Source: Planctomycetota bacterium (GTDB taxonomy: Bacteria; Planctomycetota; Planctomycetia; Pirellulales; PLA5). Taken from it: a DNA stretch of 35,441 nt. Positions 1 through 8,125 of this stretch are shown here, piece by piece. The notes beneath the pieces were generated by a model. The model was not told the DNA's origin, ran no database searches, and saw only the letters and a list, made by a program, of their open reading frames with translations. Location: positions 1 to 35,441 of the forward strand of contig QEVJ01000056.1 in the NCBI GenBank assembly GCA_003576845.1, written 5' to 3'. Position 1 is the first letter of the stretch; every line of letters starts with the position of its first letter. Both the position numbers and the translations under genes were made by a program.

Positions 1-640
1 CATCAGGTCGTGGCCGAGCCGCTTCGCCCGCGGGTCCGCGCCGTCGGTAAGTCCTTGAAAATCGCGTTTCAAGTGCGCCCAACACCATTGCAAGCGGCCC
101 GTCGCGCCGACCGCAAAGTAGGCTTTCGCCCGATCGCAGGTGACCACGCCGCCGAACGTCTCGCCGAGCAGTTCCGCCACGACGCACGCGCGTCGCGCGC
201 AGCGCAAACACGGTGAACTGCTTGGCCACGCACGTCCACAGCCAGGTCTTCGTCGGGCCTTCCTTGCTCGGCGTTTCGTCGAGCGAGACGTGCGCTTGCG
301 CCGGCAACTGCGCGGCAAGCTGTTCATATCCGGGCCGCAGCGCCGCGGTAGTTTGATGCTGCAATTTCACCACCCAGCCAGGCGAGCACGGCTGGCCGAG
401 AATTTGTTCGAGAAACAGCGCCACGCGGCGCTTCGATTGGCGGAAACAGCCCATCAACATCGCGGTGAGCGCGACCAACCGCGGCCCCGCGGTGCTCGTC
501 GGCACGCCGTCGGGCAGTTCCGCACACGTCGATTCGCCGCAACCGCAACACATCAGGCGATGCAGTTGATACTCCGTGACGATCGGCTCGATCGTTTGAG
601 GAACGATTCTTGTTGCGCGCCATATTACGGACCGTCATAT
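1..640 (-). pseudogene. IS66-family transposase remnant, frameshifted and truncated
   Basis: Reading the minus strand from about 630 down to about 195 gives an IS66 TnpC-like segment: EPIVTEYQLHRLMCCGC (metal-binding region), an AMLMGCFRQSKRRVALFLEQ helix region, then ETPSKEGPTKTWLWTC around a DDE-domain acidic residue. Near 185-200 the frame is lost. A second frame then continues the same protein to the window edge (AELLGETFGGVVTCDRAKAYF, then LQWCWAHLKRDF, the typical end of the IS66 catalytic core). Upstream of about 640 the frame meets a TGA and no start is visible, so the 5' part is missing. The coding signal is therefore split by an indel and truncated; the rest lies left of the window. 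No terminal inverted repeat or companion tnpA/tnpB gene is seen. Family assignment is fairly secure; calling it inactive is inference from the frameshift. Confidence 0.75.
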
Positions 641-876
641 TGCGGGGCTGGCCGAACTGATGTTCCTGCCACCTTACGTCTTCTGGGACGCGACGTCAAC
701 AAGCAAACGCTCCTCGTGCGTGTCACGAAATGCGACGCAAGTCGACGTGCCAATGAGTGTGACGGCATTTTCGGGCGTGAAGTTCTCTACCCACAGAAAA
801 AGCAACCGGGCGGTGAGGAGCATCACGCTTCTCGTCGCCCGGAACACCACGGTATCGTTGCGACACGGCAAATGCG

Positions 877-1323
877 CTAGGTCGATTTGACCGCGATCTT
901 CTTCGGTTGCGCCTCCGCCCGCTTGCCGAACTTGACGTGCAGCACGCCGTCCTTGAGCTCGGCTTCGATCGAATCGGGATCGGCGCTCTCCGGCAGCACG
1001 AGCGTCCGCTCGACGCGGCCGAACGTCCGTTCCTGATGCTGATACTGCCGCTCGCCTTCCGGCGCCTTCCGCTCGGCGGCGACCTTCAACTGGCTCTTCT
1101 CGACCGTGATCTCGACCGCGTCGGCCGCGACGCCGGGCAGGTCGACGTCGACGAAGAAATTGCCCTCCTCTTCCCACAGCGACAGTGGCGCGAACCACGT
1201 CGAGCCATTGGCCGCCGACGGACCGAAGAACTGCTCGATCATCTCGTTCACCTCGCGCGGAAACGCCGAGAACGGTTTGCCAACCACCGCAGACCAACGA
1301 GGCCGACACGCAGTGCGTACCAT
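877..1323 (-). CDS. small heat-shock protein, Hsp20/alpha-crystallin family
   Basis: Encodes 148 residues. After a short N-terminal arm containing NEMIEQFFG, residues about 45-135 form the alpha-crystallin domain: FVDVDLPGVAADAVEITVEKSQLKV, then ERTFGRVERTLVLPESADPDSIEAELKDGVLHV, which includes the usual A-x-x-x-n-G-V-L strand, and a lysine-rich tail. Proteins of this family are ATP-independent holdases that bind unfolding proteins in the cytoplasm. The ATG at 1321-1323 is chosen because a strong GAGGAGGG ribosome site sits 7-8 bases before it; the reading frame stays open further upstream but that extension looks non-coding. It is divergent from folP, and the 345-bp shared spacer carries two TGTCA-N3-TGACA palindromes, although these lie about 245-300 bp from this start. 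Confidence 0.93.
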   Translation of the reverse strand: MVRTACRPRWSAVVGKPFSAFPREVNEMIEQFFGPSAANGSTWFAPLSLWEEEGNFFVDVDLPGVAADAVEITVEKSQLKVAAERKAPEGERQYQHQERTFGRVERTLVLPESADPDSIEAELKDGVLHVKFGKRAEAQPKKIAVKST

Positions 1324-1567
1324 AACGACACCCTCCTCAATTCGACGTGTACCGAATACCTTCGCGGCAACCCACACGATGCCGGCTCCGCGATGTACGG
1401 CACGAAAAGCAACCACCGTGCCAATCGTTCCCACCGCCGCGGCGTTCGCCACCTCGCCGCGGCCCGCCTTAACGCAAACCGAATTCAGATGAGAACTTGC
1501 AAAGACGTCGCGACACTTCTCCGTAAATGTCGGCCCAGTTTCCCTGGAATTCTCGGCCAATCCCCAC

Positions 1568-1624
1568 TGTCAAAGTGACAATCCGCGAAGCGCAAAACCC
1601 GTTGCTTGCCTGTCAGAATGACAG
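1568..1624. promoter_or_regulatory. two TGTCA-N3-TGACA palindromes, operator-like
   Basis: Perfect palindromes TGTCA-AAG-TGACA (1568-1580) and CTGTCA-GAA-TGACAG (1610-1624) have their centres 43 bp apart, about four helical turns, in the spacer between the divergent heat-shock gene and folP. The second ends 45 bp before the folP ATG. The repeated geometry suggests a dimeric regulator binding on one face of the helix. I do not recognise the regulator; this is not the CIRCE or HAIR heat-shock operator. Confidence 0.5.
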
Positions 1625-1638
1625 CGACGCGGCGTGCC

Positions 1639-1662
1639 GCGCTCGGCAGAGCGCGTTACAAT
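1639..1662 (+). promoter_or_regulatory. hairpin and -10-like box directly before folP
   Basis: A perfect 6-bp stem GCGCTC-GGCA-GAGCGC (1639-1654) is followed by TACAAT (1657-1662), six bases before the folP ATG at 1669. If TACAAT is the -10 box, transcription would begin at or next to the start codon and the mRNA would be leaderless. The -35 position (about 1634-1639) is a poor match, so the promoter call is tentative. Confidence 0.35.
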
Positions 1663-1668
1663 GCTCGC

Positions 1669-2613
1669 ATGTCGAACGCGCCGACCGCCGTCCTCGCCGA
1701 GCGATTCCCGATCCGCGCCGCCTTTTGGCAGCTTCGCACGCGGCGGCTGGAGTTTGGCTGCGTGCCGCTGGTAATGGGCATCGTCAATTGCACGCCCGAC
1801 AGTTTCTCCGACGGCGGCCGGTTTTTCTCGCCGCAAGCCGCCGTCGACCACGCTCGCCGGCTTCTCGACGAAGGGGCCGACATCCTCGACATCGGCGGTG
1901 AGAGCACGCGACCTTACAGCACGCCGGTCGACGCCGATGAAGAACTCCGCCGCGTGATGCCCGTCGTCGAAGCGTTGTTGAGTGCCACTCGCTCGGCCAA
2001 GGGTGGTACTGGCTCAGCCAGTGCGGCGCCGCCGACCGTCTCCATCGACACTTCCAAAGCCCGCGTCGCCCGCGAGGCCCTTGCCGCTGGGTGCGAAATC
2101 CTCAACGACGTAACCGCGCTCTCCGGCGATCCTGGGATGCTCGCCGTCGTACGCGAGGCTCGATGTGGCCTCTGTGCGATGCACATGCAGGGAACGCCGC
2201 AAACCATGCAAGACAGCCCGACGTACATCGACGTGGTCGGCGAGATTCTCAGCTACCTTCGGGAGCGCCGCGACGCCCTGGTCGCCGCTGGAATCGATCG
2301 CGAGCGGATTTGCCTCGACCCCGGCATTGGCTTCGGCAAGACCCACCGGCACAACCTGACGCTCGCCGCCAATTGCTGGCGGTTTCACGAGTTAGGCCAG
2401 CCCGTTCTCGTCGGCCACTCGCGCAAGGGGTTCATCGGCAAAGTTCTGGGCGACTCCGCGCGGGACCGAACGTTCGGCACGCTCGGCGTCTCGCTCGCGC
2501 TGGCCGTCCAGGGCGTGCAAATCCTCCGCGTCCACGACGTCGCCGCCACGCGCGAGGCCCTTGCCACCTTCGCAGCCACCGGCGGCATCGACGGGCGAGA
2601 AAGCAGGCTGTAG
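1669..2613 (+). CDS. folP: dihydropteroate synthase
   Basis: Encodes 314 residues. Condenses 6-hydroxymethyl-7,8-dihydropterin diphosphate with p-aminobenzoate to make dihydropteroate in folate synthesis; cytoplasmic TIM barrel and the sulfonamide target. All the signature blocks are present in order: VMGIVNCTPDSFSDGG (pterin/pyrophosphate loop 1), ILDIGGESTRP (loop 2), NDVTALSGD, MHMQGTPQTMQ, LDPGIGFGKTHRHN and VLVGHSRKGFIG. Length is slightly above the usual 270-290 because of a roughly 30-residue N-terminal extension and a Ser/Ala-rich insert near residue 110. The ATG at 1669 is preferred over an upstream in-frame start at 1606 because the latter would run through the palindrome at 1610-1624 and give non-homologous sequence. 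It stands alone, with no other folate gene adjacent. Confidence 0.95.
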   Translation: MSNAPTAVLAERFPIRAAFWQLRTRRLEFGCVPLVMGIVNCTPDSFSDGGRFFSPQAAVDHARRLLDEGADILDIGGESTRPYSTPVDADEELRRVMPVVEALLSATRSAKGGTGSASAAPPTVSIDTSKARVAREALAAGCEILNDVTALSGDPGMLAVVREARCGLCAMHMQGTPQTMQDSPTYIDVVGEILSYLRERRDALVAAGIDRERICLDPGIGFGKTHRHNLTLAANCWRFHELGQPVLVGHSRKGFIGKVLGDSARDRTFGTLGVSLALAVQGVQILRVHDVAATREALATFAATGGIDGRESRL

Positions 2614-2748
2614 GCCGGAGGCCGGAGGCGGTAGATTAGTGGGCAGTAGAGAGTTGATAGTGGGCAGTGAACAGTGGACCGTGAATATGACGTTCAAAGC
2701 GTCGCGCAGCGACGCCCGCCTGCTACTCACTGCCCATCGCCCACTCTT

Positions 2749-2825
2749 CCCGAATCCCGAATCCCGAATCCCGAATCCCGAATCCCGAATCTCGAATCCC
2801 GAATCCCGAATCCCGAATCCCGAAT
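2749..2825. repeat. tandem repeat, 11 copies of a 7-bp unit (CCCGAAT)
   Basis: Eleven head-to-tail copies of CCCGAAT lie immediately before the ATG of the next gene; only the seventh differs (CTCGAAT). The preceding spacer (about 2634-2690) carries imperfect GTGGGCAGT-type repeats. The unit is 7 bp, so copy-number changes would alter promoter or RBS spacing rather than a reading frame. No clear Shine-Dalgarno lies between the array and the ATG at 2830. Confidence 0.9.
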
Positions 2826-2829
2826 CCCA

Positions 2830-5088
2830 ATGTCCACCGACACCACCAAGCCCGACCAGCGCAAATTCAAAGTCCTCGGCACCCGTCCCATCCGCCACGA
2901 CGGCGTCGATAAGGTGACCGGCCGCGCGATCTACACGGCCGATTTCCAACTAGCCGGTCTTCTCTACGGGCAGATCCTCCGCAGCCCGCACCCACACGCG
3001 AAAATCAAGTCGATCGACACCAGCGCCGCCGAAAAGCTGCCGGGGGTGTACGCAGTCGCCACGGGCGCCGACTTCCCGAACCTCAAGGATAAAGTCGCCA
3101 ACCTCGGCGAAGGGAGCGTGAACCTTGCCCACTTAGGCGCGAACCTGCTGGCCCACGGCAAGGTGCTCTACAAAGGTCACGCGGTCGCCGCGGTCGCCGC
3201 CAGCTCGCCGCACATCGCCGACGAAGCGCTCCGGCTCATCAAGGTCGAGTATGAACCGCTGCCCGCCGTCACGTGGGTGCTCGACGCGATGAAGCCCGAC
3301 GCGCCCCTGTTGCACGACGACCTCCGCACCGATTCGATGGGCAAACGCGGCGACAAGCCGACGAACGTCGCGACGCACCTGCACTTCGAGAAAGGGGACA
3401 TCGCTGCCGGTTTCAAGCAAGCCGACGTCGTCGTCGAACGCGAGTTCCGCACGGCCAGCGTCCACCAAGGCTACATCGAGCCGCACGCCTCGACGGCACA
3501 CTGGAACGCCGACGGCCGCGTGACGATCTGGACGGCCACGCAAGGCGCGTTCACCGCCCGGCAGCAAACGGCGGAACTGCTGCAAATCCCCGTTTCGCAA
3601 GTGACGGTGGTTCCGTGCGAGATCGGCGGCGGTTTCGGGGGTAAAATCGCGGTTTATCTCGAACCGGTCGCGGCGATTCTGTCGCGAAAGTCGGGTCGGC
3701 CGGTGCGGATCACGATGACCCGCGCCGACGTGTTCGAGGGCACCGGTCCCACGCCCGGTTCGTATGTCCGCGTCAAGCTTGGGGCGAAGAACGACGGCAC
3801 GCTCGTGGCCGGCGAAGCGTATCTGGCCTACGACGCCGGCGCATTTCCGGGCGGAATGATCGGTCCCGGCTGCATGTGCATTTTCAGTTGCTATGACCTG
3901 CCGAATGCGATGGTCGACGGCTACGACGTGTGCAATAACAAGCCCAAGACGCAGGCGTATCGCGCGCCCGGCGCGACGCAGGCGGCGTTTGCGTGCGAGC
4001 AAGTAATCGACGAGCTGTGCGAGAAGCTCAAGCTCGATCCGATCGAGTTCCGCCTCAAGAACGCGGCGAAAGAGGGCACGCGGCGCGTCGACGGCCCGGT
4101 CTATCCGCGCGTCGGTCTCGTCGAATGTCTCGAAGCCGCGAAGAACAGCGCCCACTGGAAGTCGCCGCTCGCGGGTAAGAACCGCGGCCGCGGCCTCGCC
4201 GCCGGTTTCTGGTTCAACATCGGTCTCAAGTCGAGTTGCGCCGCGAACGTCAACGCCGACGGCACGGTCACGCTCATCGAAGGCTCGACCGACATCGGCG
4301 GCACGCGCACGAGCATCGCCATGCAACTGGCCGAAACGCTCGGCATCCGCGCCGAAGACGTCAATCCCCACGTCGGCGACACCGACAGCGTCGGCTACAC
4401 CGACGTCACCGGCGGCAGCCGCGTCACGTTCGCCACGGGCTTGGCCGCTTACGAATGCGGTCTCGATATCGAGCGGCAGATGTGCGAGCGGGCCGCGATT
4501 CTCTGGGAATGCAACCGCGACCAAGTTTCGTGCACCGACGGCGTCTACCAGGCGAACGGGAAGCGGATGTCGTTCAAGGAGCTCGCCGCGAACCTCACGC
4601 ATACCGGCGGACCCGTCGTTGGCCGCGCGACCGTCTCGCCCGAAGGCAGCACGAACGCGTTCGGCGTCCACATCGCCGACGTCGAAGTCGACCCGGAAAC
4701 GGGCAAGGCGACCGTCCTCCGCTACACGGCCATCCAAGACGCCGGCAAAGCGGTTCATCCGAGCTACGTCGAAGGCCAGATGCAAGGCGGCGCCGTCCAA
4801 GGGATCGGTTGGGCGCTCAATGAAGAGTATTTCTTCGACGCCGACCACCGCATGCGCAATCACAGCTTCCTCGATTACCGGATGCCGACGGCTCTCGATG
4901 TGCCGATGATCGAGACGATCATCGTCGAAGTGCCGAACCCGACGCATCCCTACGGCGTCCGCGGGGTCGGCGAGACGCCGATCGTTCCGCCGCCGGCGAC
5001 GATCGCCAATGCGATCTACCGCGCGACGGGCAAACGCATGACGGAGCTCCCCATGTCGCCGCCGAAAGTCTGGAAAGCTCTGTCGTAA
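2830..5088 (+). CDS. molybdenum hydroxylase large subunit (xanthine dehydrogenase / aldehyde oxidase family)
   Basis: Encodes 752 residues. The N-terminal small domain begins RHDGVDKVTGRAIYTADF and LRSPHPHAKI, the standard start of the aldehyde oxidase/xanthine dehydrogenase a/b hammerhead. The Mo-cofactor-binding part follows: GGGFGGK (about residues 266-272), AYRAPGATQ (376-384), and GVGETP with the conserved catalytic glutamate near residue 715. The AYRAPGA loop fits xanthine dehydrogenase/aldehyde-oxidase-type enzymes rather than CO dehydrogenase CoxL, which carries a Cys-containing loop. Such subunits work with a 2Fe-2S subunit and a FAD subunit, but neither is encoded next to it: folP precedes and galE follows. 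Substrate cannot be inferred. The ATG at 2830 is used because the open frame upstream runs through the 7-bp repeat and gives only low-complexity protein. Confidence 0.9.
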   Translation: MSTDTTKPDQRKFKVLGTRPIRHDGVDKVTGRAIYTADFQLAGLLYGQILRSPHPHAKIKSIDTSAAEKLPGVYAVATGADFPNLKDKVANLGEGSVNLAHLGANLLAHGKVLYKGHAVAAVAASSPHIADEALRLIKVEYEPLPAVTWVLDAMKPDAPLLHDDLRTDSMGKRGDKPTNVATHLHFEKGDIAAGFKQADVVVEREFRTASVHQGYIEPHASTAHWNADGRVTIWTATQGAFTARQQTAELLQIPVSQVTVVPCEIGGGFGGKIAVYLEPVAAILSRKSGRPVRITMTRADVFEGTGPTPGSYVRVKLGAKNDGTLVAGEAYLAYDAGAFPGGMIGPGCMCIFSCYDLPNAMVDGYDVCNNKPKTQAYRAPGATQAAFACEQVIDELCEKLKLDPIEFRLKNAAKEGTRRVDGPVYPRVGLVECLEAAKNSAHWKSPLAGKNRGRGLAAGFWFNIGLKSSCAANVNADGTVTLIEGSTDIGGTRTSIAMQLAETLGIRAEDVNPHVGDTDSVGYTDVTGGSRVTFATGLAAYECGLDIERQMCERAAILWECNRDQVSCTDGVYQANGKRMSFKELAANLTHTGGPVVGRATVSPEGSTNAFGVHIADVEVDPETGKATVLRYTAIQDAGKAVHPSYVEGQMQGGAVQGIGWALNEEYFFDADHRMRNHSFLDYRMPTALDVPMIETIIVEVPNPTHPYGVRGVGETPIVPPPATIANAIYRATGKRMTELPMSPPKVWKALS

Positions 5089-5205
5089 AGCCGTCTTTAT
5101 GAGCGAGGCGATTGCCACGGTCGTCTCGCTATGCCTCGGCGGCTTGACTCAGGCGTGCGAGGAATCGTCCATGCCGACTCATCTCACTCGGATCAGGAGC
5201 TTCGC

Positions 5206-6189
5206 GTGAACATTCTCGTCACCGGCGGCGCAGGGTACGTCGGCAGCCACGCTGCGCGCTGGCTTGCCCGCGCCGGACACGAAATCTGGATTTACGACAA
5301 CCTCTCGCGCGGCCATCGCGAAGCCGTCCCCGCCGGCCGTTTGATCGAGGGAGAACTGGCCGACACCGCCAAACTCGCCGGCGTCATGGTGGCTCGGCAA
5401 ATCGACGCCGTCATGCACTTCGCCGCATACGCGCTCGTCGGCGAGTCGGTCGCCGATCCGGCGATGTACTACCGGAACAACGTCCTCGGCAGCCTGTCGC
5501 TTTTGGAAGCGATGCGGGCGAGCGGTGTCCGGCGCATTGTCTTTTCGAGCACGACGGCCACCTACGGCGAACCGGAAAAAATGCCGATCCGCGAGGACTT
5601 TCCCCAGCGGCCGATCAATCCCTACGGCTTCTCGAAGCTCGTCGTCGAGCACGCGCTCGCCGACTACGCGGCCGCGTATGGCTTCGGCTATGCCGCGCTC
5701 CGCTATTTCAACGCCGCCGGCGCGACGCCCGACGGCGATCTGGGCGAAGACCACGATCCCGAGTCGCACCTGATTCCGATCGTCCTGCAAGTCGCCCTCG
5801 GCCAACGCGAAAAGCTAACGATCTTCGGCGACGACTACCCGACGCCCGACGGCACGTGCATTCGCGACTACGTCCACGTCGACGACCTGGCCTCTGCACA
5901 CCTGGCCGCACTCGACCGACTTCACGAGGGCGTCGCCCTCAAGCTGAACCTCGGCACCGGCCGCGGCACGAGCGTTCGGCAAGTGATCGACGCCTGCCGC
6001 CGCGTCACCGGCCACGCAATTCCCGTCGAAATCGGCCAGCGCCGCCCCGGCGACCCGCCGGAGCTCGTCGCCGACTCGTCGCTTGCGCGGGAAACCCTCG
6101 GCTGGAAGCCGAAGTACACTCAAATCGAACCGATCGTCGATACGGCCTGGCGCTGGCACAAGTCGCATCCGCGCGGATATGCCGGTTAG
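5206..6189 (+). CDS. galE: UDP-glucose 4-epimerase
   Basis: Encodes 327 residues. Interconverts UDP-glucose and UDP-galactose (Leloir pathway, sugar supply for surface glycans); short-chain dehydrogenase fold in the cytoplasm. Seen: NAD-binding GGAGYVGSH at residues 7-15; HFAAYALVGES; the active-site segment SSTTATYG; the YGFSK Tyr-x-x-x-Lys pair; RYFNAAGA; and LIPIVLQVALGQ with CIRDYVHVDDL, which are diagnostic for GalE over general NDP-sugar epimerases. The start is GTG at 5206, supported by AGGAG at 5195-5199; it begins directly with the Rossmann strand MNILVTGG, and the longer frame from 5131 has no homologous-looking sequence. Its stop overlaps the stop of the convergent lipoprotein gene by three bases. 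Gene symbol by family; true substrate range (glucose versus N-acetylglucosamine) is not determined. Confidence 0.93.
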   Translation: MNILVTGGAGYVGSHAARWLARAGHEIWIYDNLSRGHREAVPAGRLIEGELADTAKLAGVMVARQIDAVMHFAAYALVGESVADPAMYYRNNVLGSLSLLEAMRASGVRRIVFSSTTATYGEPEKMPIREDFPQRPINPYGFSKLVVEHALADYAAAYGFGYAALRYFNAAGATPDGDLGEDHDPESHLIPIVLQVALGQREKLTIFGDDYPTPDGTCIRDYVHVDDLASAHLAALDRLHEGVALKLNLGTGRGTSVRQVIDACRRVTGHAIPVEIGQRRPGDPPELVADSSLARETLGWKPKYTQIEPIVDTAWRWHKSHPRGYAG

Positions 6190-6935
6190 CTTTTTTCGTC
6201 TGCGACGCCGATCGATGGGGCGCTATCGAATGCGACGGAATTCAGGCGGTTCATCGCTTTGGCAATCAACTGCTCTGCTTCCGAAGAAAGAGCTGTCGTC
6301 CCTTCCGCACTCATCGCGTCGACTTCAAAGTGAACGACAAATCCGTATGTGTTTTGTGGACTTGCACCGAACAAAGCGCGTGTTCGATTTGGTGTCCAAG
6401 CGCCGTCGAGCGTGCTCGCCATGAGCAACAATTGGGGCTTTGGATCGTCGGGACTACGCTTCCGGCAGGCCGTGAAACGGAACTCGGCGCCGCCGCTTGT
6501 CGTAACGGAGACTAACTTGAATTCGTCGTATCGATAGCGAGGCGCCATTTCCTTCGCGGTGACAGCCCCGTTTCGGAGGTTGAGATGCCTCATGTCCAAG
6601 CAGATACCGGTGGACGGCACATACCGATGAACGTCTCGGCGATGCCCACCCACCAGCGTCAGACGAACCGTCGTGCCCGTTGACTTCGACGTGAATGAGC
6701 GCCATAGCAGGTTCTCAACGCGGGCTCGCCGATCTTGTTCGGCATGGATCTCCGTGTATCCGTCGTCGTGCGTCGACCAGCCATCAAAGGACGCGAGGCG
6801 CGTTTGAAGCTCAATTCGCAACGCCTCGTAGTCGGGTTTGCCGGAGTCGCCAGTATTCGACGCCGAGCAACCGCCAACGGTCGCGAGCGCGATCCCAAGG
6901 CAAAATGCCGCCCGGCGCAGGCAGACTTTGCCCAT
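6186..6935 (-). CDS. lipoprotein, EpsI/exosortase-associated-like
   Basis: Encodes 249 residues. Residues 1-23 are a lipoprotein signal: MGKVCLRR, a hydrophobic stretch, then GGC with the lipidated Cys at 23. The body resembles the C-terminal domain of exosortase-associated EpsI proteins (DUF3485): VRLTLVGGHRRDVHRYVPS with GICLDM corresponds to the conserved 'H-x-P-x-x-C' region, and STLDGAWTPNRTRALF with YGFVVHFEV matches the usual 'DGxWxxPexxRxxFxxxxxLYKLYV' end. This is recognition from memory at low identity and is tentative. No exosortase gene is in the window. The start at 6935 is favoured (GGGACGG upstream and a complete signal peptide); an in-frame ATG at 6980 would add 15 residues. 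Convergent with galE. Confidence 0.65.
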   Translation of the reverse strand: MGKVCLRRAAFCLGIALATVGGCSASNTGDSGKPDYEALRIELQTRLASFDGWSTHDDGYTEIHAEQDRRARVENLLWRSFTSKSTGTTVRLTLVGGHRRDVHRYVPSTGICLDMRHLNLRNGAVTAKEMAPRYRYDEFKLVSVTTSGGAEFRFTACRKRSPDDPKPQLLLMASTLDGAWTPNRTRALFGASPQNTYGFVVHFEVDAMSAEGTTALSSEAEQLIAKAMNRLNSVAFDSAPSIGVADEKS

Positions 6936-7027
6936 CGGCCGTCCCAAATCGGATTCACTTACGACTTGACTCGTTCGCATACCCGAATGTACGCGAACCA
7001 AAGAGCGCGGGTTCGCGCCCCGTCGTC

Positions 7028-8026
7028 CTAACCCTTCTTTTCGACAATCCAGACGTTGCGATACACGACCGGGTTGCCGTGGTCTTGGAAGAACAACGGC
7101 GCGGGACCGGGGCCCTCGCCGATGCGGCCCGGCGTTCCGCGCGGCAACTCCAGATCGTCGTGGATCGTCACGCCATTGTGCTTTACCGTGACGCGGGCGT
7201 TCTTCACCTTTTTGTCGCCTTCGTACTTCGCCGCCGTGAACTCGATGTCGTAAGTCTGCCACGCCAGCGGCGGAAAGCACATGTTGACGCTCGGCTCCTT
7301 GATCGAATAGAAGCCGCCGCACTCGTTGTTCTCGCCCGAAAGACCGAACGAATCGAGCACTTGCAACTCATACATGCTGTTGAGGTAGACGCCGCTGTTG
7401 CCGCGGCCTTGTCCGCCGGCTTTCGGTTGGAACGGCGTGCGGAACTCGATATGGAGCGTGCAATCGCCGAACTTCTCCTTCGTGTCGCTGCCGACGCGGA
7501 GCAGCCCGTCGTCGGTTGCCTTGCCGCCGTTCCAATTCGCTTCGTCGCCGGCCTTGCCGAAGAGCACTTTTGCGCCGTCCGGCGCCTTCGCGCCGAGCGT
7601 CGGGCTCTTGCGCTCGACCTTTTCGAGCGTGCCGACGACTTCGCCGCCTTCGTGGATCAGGCTCATCTTGCCGCCTTTGATGACCGCCGACTTGCCGTCC
7701 TTCTCGAATTTCGTTTGGTCGCCCTCCGTCTTGCCGTCGGCCTCGACCTTCGTTTCGTCGCGCGACCAGCCGTCGCCGGGCAATCCACCGTGATAAAACA
7801 CCGCGTGGAACTTGCCGTCGCCGAGCGCGATGACCTGCGCGCCGACTTTCTGCTCGTTCTCCCCGACCTTGCCCTGGTACTCGCCTTGAATGGCATAATC
7901 CGGACCGGCTTTCGCCGCGTCGGTGAAGACATCTCCCTTGCCGTCGGCGGCGCGGGCAGAAGTCGAAACGGCGAACGCGATAATGGCCGCAAGGGCGAGG
8001 CGAATCGGGCGGTGCGTGCGAAACAT
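7028..8026 (-). CDS. secreted DUF1080 (3-keto-disaccharide hydrolase-like) protein
   Basis: Encodes 332 residues. The N-terminus has a signal peptide (MFRTHRPIRLALAAIIAF, then ARAAD), so it is exported. Residues about 150-332 form the DUF1080/laminin-G-like beta sandwich: LHIEFRTPF, GRGNSGVYLNSMYELQVLDS, NECGGFYSIKEPSVNMCFP, WQTYDIEFTAAKY, VKHNGVTIHDDLELPRGT and PLFFQDHGNPVVYRNVWI. Planctomycetes carry many such proteins, and the family includes 3-keto-disaccharide hydrolases; the specific substrate is not predictable. Residues about 30-145 are a separate domain often found ahead of DUF1080, with repeated small-residue strands (GVVGTLEKV-like), function unknown. GGAGC lies about 8 bases before the ATG. 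Same strand as its neighbours, with roughly 100 bp to the stop of the upstream TPR gene. Confidence 0.9.
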   Translation of the reverse strand: MFRTHRPIRLALAAIIAFAVSTSARAADGKGDVFTDAAKAGPDYAIQGEYQGKVGENEQKVGAQVIALGDGKFHAVFYHGGLPGDGWSRDETKVEADGKTEGDQTKFEKDGKSAVIKGGKMSLIHEGGEVVGTLEKVERKSPTLGAKAPDGAKVLFGKAGDEANWNGGKATDDGLLRVGSDTKEKFGDCTLHIEFRTPFQPKAGGQGRGNSGVYLNSMYELQVLDSFGLSGENNECGGFYSIKEPSVNMCFPPLAWQTYDIEFTAAKYEGDKKVKNARVTVKHNGVTIHDDLELPRGTPGRIGEGPGPAPLFFQDHGNPVVYRNVWIVEKKG

Positions 8027-8125
8027 TGCGATGCTCCGGATAGTGATAGTTGGTTCCCTCAGGAATTCGGCATTGTCGAACGCGGCGGGACCGGCGGCAA
8101 CTCACCACAATGGGTGGTTGCCGCG

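Noticed and set aside
2749-2825. The 7-bp array as a CRISPR array
   Set aside because: Units are contiguous with no spacers, and no cas genes are present.
3133-5118. Long minus-strand open frame (661 codons) opposite the molybdenum hydroxylase
   Set aside because: Arg/Asp/Val-rich composition and no homology-like motifs; it is an antisense shadow of a well-supported gene in a GC-rich genome.
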